Shown here piece by piece: positions 62,070-64,000 of a stretch of 64,000 nt of DNA. The position numbers were made by a program, and so were the translations under genes. Every line of letters starts with the position of its first letter. Position 1 is the stretch's first letter. This stretch comes from WLWS01 sp965243105 (GTDB lineage Bacteria; Pseudomonadota; Gammaproteobacteria; Eutrophobiales; Eutrophobiaceae), in assembly GCA_965243105.1 (NCBI GenBank), contig CBDEUC010000003.1:496001-560000 (forward strand). Direction: 5' to 3'. The notes beneath the pieces were generated by a model. That model did no database searches. It was not told where the DNA came from and saw nothing but the letters and a program-made list of their open reading frames with translations.

Positions 62070-64000
62070 TTACTCGTTACTACAACCAATACTCAGCAGG
62101 TAGTTGCCCCACTCATCGCATCGCAACAGGGTATCCCCCGGTACCACGATGGTGGTTGTGGGCTGCTCGACAATAGCCGGGCCGGACAACAGGTTACCCG
62201 GTGCCAGGGCGATGGCGTCGTAAACCGGGACACTTTGCATTTCGTCATCAAACCACGCGTCCCGTTCACCCTTTATGGCATGGCTGGCATCTTCATCCTG
62301 CATATCCTGCTTGCGGTTGAGTGGCTTTGGCGTCAAGCCTGTTGCCAGCAGGCGCACGTTGATCAGCTCCACTTCCGCCTCGGGCATGGCATAGCCATAG
62401 CGCTCGTCATGCAGTGCATGGAAATTCTCCACCAGGGTCTGCCACCTGGCATCGTCGATTACACCGTCTTCAAGGCCTGAAACTTCCACCTCGTTGAACT
62501 GGCCCACGTAACGAAGGTCAGCGGAGAATTTTAGCTCTATGCTGGATTCTTCAACCTGCTCCTCCTGGAAAGTCGACCTTGCCAGGCTCGACATCTCTGC
62601 AAGGCAGTCACGGATACGCTCAAAATCCACCAGTGAACCGACCATGGCGCAGGTCCGTACATAGCTATGCTTGAGATCAGAGAGCAGCATGCCGGCCGCG
62701 CAAAAAACGGACGACTCACGTGGTACCAGCAGGCGGGTAATACCCAGTTCCCTTGCGATGGGCACCGCGTGAATGGGACCGGCTCCACCGGCGACGATCA
62801 TGGCAAACCTGCGCGGGTCGAGCCCCCGTTGCACGGTAACCACGGTGACGGCGTTACTCATGATGGAATTGGCCATGCGGTAGATGCCCCATGCCGCCTC
62901 AATTACGGAAACACCTAGGGGCGTGGCGACGGCATCCTGCACCGCCCTGCTCGCCGCTTCCCGGTCCAGCTGCATCGCTCCACCGTGAAAATAATTGTCG
63001 TCAAGATAACCCAGTAAGAGGTCGGCATCGGTGACCGTGGGTTTAGTTCCGCCCTTGCCATAGCAGGCCGGGCCGGGTTCAGCACCGGCGCTCTCGGGAC
63101 CAACGAAAAGCATGCCGCCCTCGTCCACCCCGGCAACGGAACCACCACCGGCGCCAACGGTGTGGATATCCAGCATGGGTACAGCAACATGAAAACCACC
63201 CACCTCGTTCTCCGAACTGACCACCGGGTTTCGATCCTGTACCAGTGCCACGTCAAAGCTGGTGCCCCCCATGTCCACGGTAATAATGTTTTCATAGCCG
63301 TGGGTTTCACCGTAATGGATCCCTGCACCCGGCCCACCGGCAGGACCGGAAAGTAGTGTATTCACCGCAAAACGACTGGTTACCCTGGGAGACATGCAGC
63401 CGCCGTTGGATTGCATGATATTCAAAAGACCGCTGAAGCCATTTTCAGCAAGACGCTGCTCCAGTGTGCCAAGGTAGGAAGCCAGCGGCGGTCCGCAGTA
63501 GGAGTTGAGTGCCGTGGTGCTGTGCCTTTCATAGACACGTATCTGTGGCAGTACCTCGCTGGAAATGGACAGGTAAACGCCGGGCAGGAGCCGTTCAAGG
63601 ATTTCCCTTGTACGCAGCTCGTGGGCAGGATTCAAAAAAGACCATAGATAGGAGACCGCGACGGCCTCGACATTGGCAGCACGCAGGGTCTCCGCCACCT
63701 CGCGCACATCATCTTCATTCAGTGGCAGCACTTCCTCGCCGTTGGCATTCACCCGTTCGCGGACGGTCAGCGTCAATGCCCGCTGCACCAGCGCCGGCGG
63801 CGGTGCCAGTCGCAGGTCGTAGCGAGCACCGTCTTTCATACCGCGGCGCATGCCAAGCAGGTCGCGAAATCCGCGTGTCGTGATAAATGCGGTGCTTGCA
63901 CCGTTACCCGTGAGCACGGCATTGGTGGTGATGGTAGTGCCATGCACGATGGCATCGATGTTCTGCAGGAAAGCCCCAAGCTCGAGACCTTGGTCCTCGG
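62070..64000 (-). CDS. Hydantoinase/oxoprolinase A-family subunit, 5' end cut by the window
   Basis: About 643 codons are visible, and the frame stays open to the edge of the window; the N-terminus, with the first ATPase motif, lies outside. HGTTITTNAVLTG, TRGFRDLLGMRR, RERVNANGEEVLPL, LSGPAGGPGAG, and VDMGGTSFDVALV are the phosphate and adenosine motifs of the acetate/sugar-kinase-like ATPase (HyuA) fold; LVAGGAGPIHAVPIA also matches (as IVAGGAGPIHA). It phosphorylates or activates the cyclic substrate for HyuB. It is the first gene of the HyuA-HyuB pair. Confidence 0.9.
   Translation of the reverse strand, partial: EDQGLELGAFLQNIDAIVHGTTITTNAVLTGNGASTAFITTRGFRDLLGMRRGMKDGARYDLRLAPPPALVQRALTLTVRERVNANGEEVLPLNEDDVREVAETLRAANVEAVAVSYLWSFLNPAHELRTREILERLLPGVYLSISSEVLPQIRVYERHSTTALNSYCGPPLASYLGTLEQRLAENGFSGLLNIMQSNGGCMSPRVTSRFAVNTLLSGPAGGPGAGIHYGETHGYENIITVDMGGTSFDVALVQDRNPVVSSENEVGGFHVAVPMLDIHTVGAGGGSVAGVDEGGMLFVGPESAGAEPGPACYGKGGTKPTVTDADLLLGYLDDNYFHGGAMQLDREAASRAVQDAVATPLGVSVIEAAWGIYRMANSIMSNAVTVVTVQRGLDPRRFAMIVAGGAGPIHAVPIARELGITRLLVPRESSVFCAAGMLLSDLKHSYVRTCAMVGSLVDFERIRDCLAEMSSLARSTFQEEQVEESSIELKFSADLRYVGQFNEVEVSGLEDGVIDDARWQTLVENFHALHDERYGYAMPEAEVELINVRLLATGLTPKPLNRKQDMQDEDASHAIKGERDAWFDDEMQSVPVYDAIALAPGNLLSGPAIVEQPTTTIVVPGDTLLRCDEWGNYLLSIGCSNE

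Noticed and set aside
1..64000. CRISPR arrays, insertion sequences, rRNA or tRNA genes
   Set aside because: No regular repeat-spacer array, transposase, or cloverleaf/ribosomal sequence was seen on reading both strands.

Overview
The window looks like chromosomal DNA of a respiratory gammaproteobacterium. The pointers are a split System I cytochrome c maturation operon (ccmF-G-H-I), an E. coli-type gshA, a TTGA-N6-TCAA (FNR/Anr-like) regulatory motif used at least four times, a Ttg2/MlaC-type lipid-binding protein, an outer-membrane porin and several exported c-type cytochromes. The order or genus cannot be named from the sequence alone. No rRNA, tRNA, CRISPR array, insertion sequence or phage integrase was seen.

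Layout. 1-4657: 3' part of ccmF, ccmG, ccmH, ccmI, then a threonine-dehydratase-fold protein that has lost its PLP lysine. 4689-8027: CDGSH iron-sulfur protein, gshA, a lipoprotein cytochrome c behind an FNR-type box, and a secreted protein of unknown role. 8037-11591: a possible small minus-strand transcript, then an FNR-type promoter driving a MlaC-like protein and an RND/MMPL transporter. 11599-14494: SRPBCC/GyrI-like protein, heme protein, thioredoxin-like protein, an orphan hicB with a hicA stub, and a GIY-YIG protein. 14662-18798: a very large duplicated membrane protein. 18800-26200: an AT-rich island with an HNH-ParB fusion protein, a C5-cytosine methyltransferase, a Vsr nick endonuclease and a three-gene GHKL-ATPase operon, which I read as an anti-phage restriction-type locus. 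26357-44830: housekeeping and accessory genes (YHYH protein, VOC protein, YdjM-like hydrolase, cysK, DUF3667, a LysR-controlled operon, a Usp/cytochrome c' operon, MFS, cytochrome c'/DcaP-like porin, DUF3592, GGCT-like, S9 peptidase). 44966-64000: a long catabolic cluster.

How the genes work together. The ccm genes mature the many c-type cytochromes seen here. Four FNR-like boxes stand before a cytochrome c lipoprotein, a lipid-transport pair, a Usp/cytochrome c' pair and a cytochrome c'/porin pair, suggesting a low-oxygen regulon. The catabolic cluster holds two UbiD-type decarboxylases flanking a cupin, a metallo-beta-lactamase-fold hydrolase, a Tat-signal thiamine diphosphate enzyme translationally coupled to a diheme cytochrome, an amidase, a three-subunit molybdenum hydroxylase, a MoaF-like protein, a GST, an MFS carrier and hydantoinase/oxoprolinase subunits. 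This suggests breakdown of a carboxylated, probably nitrogen-containing ring compound by a route I cannot match to a described one.

The two strongest leads for undescribed biology are the GHKL-ATPase/methylase/HNH-ParB island and the catabolic cluster with its apparently exported thiamine enzyme.
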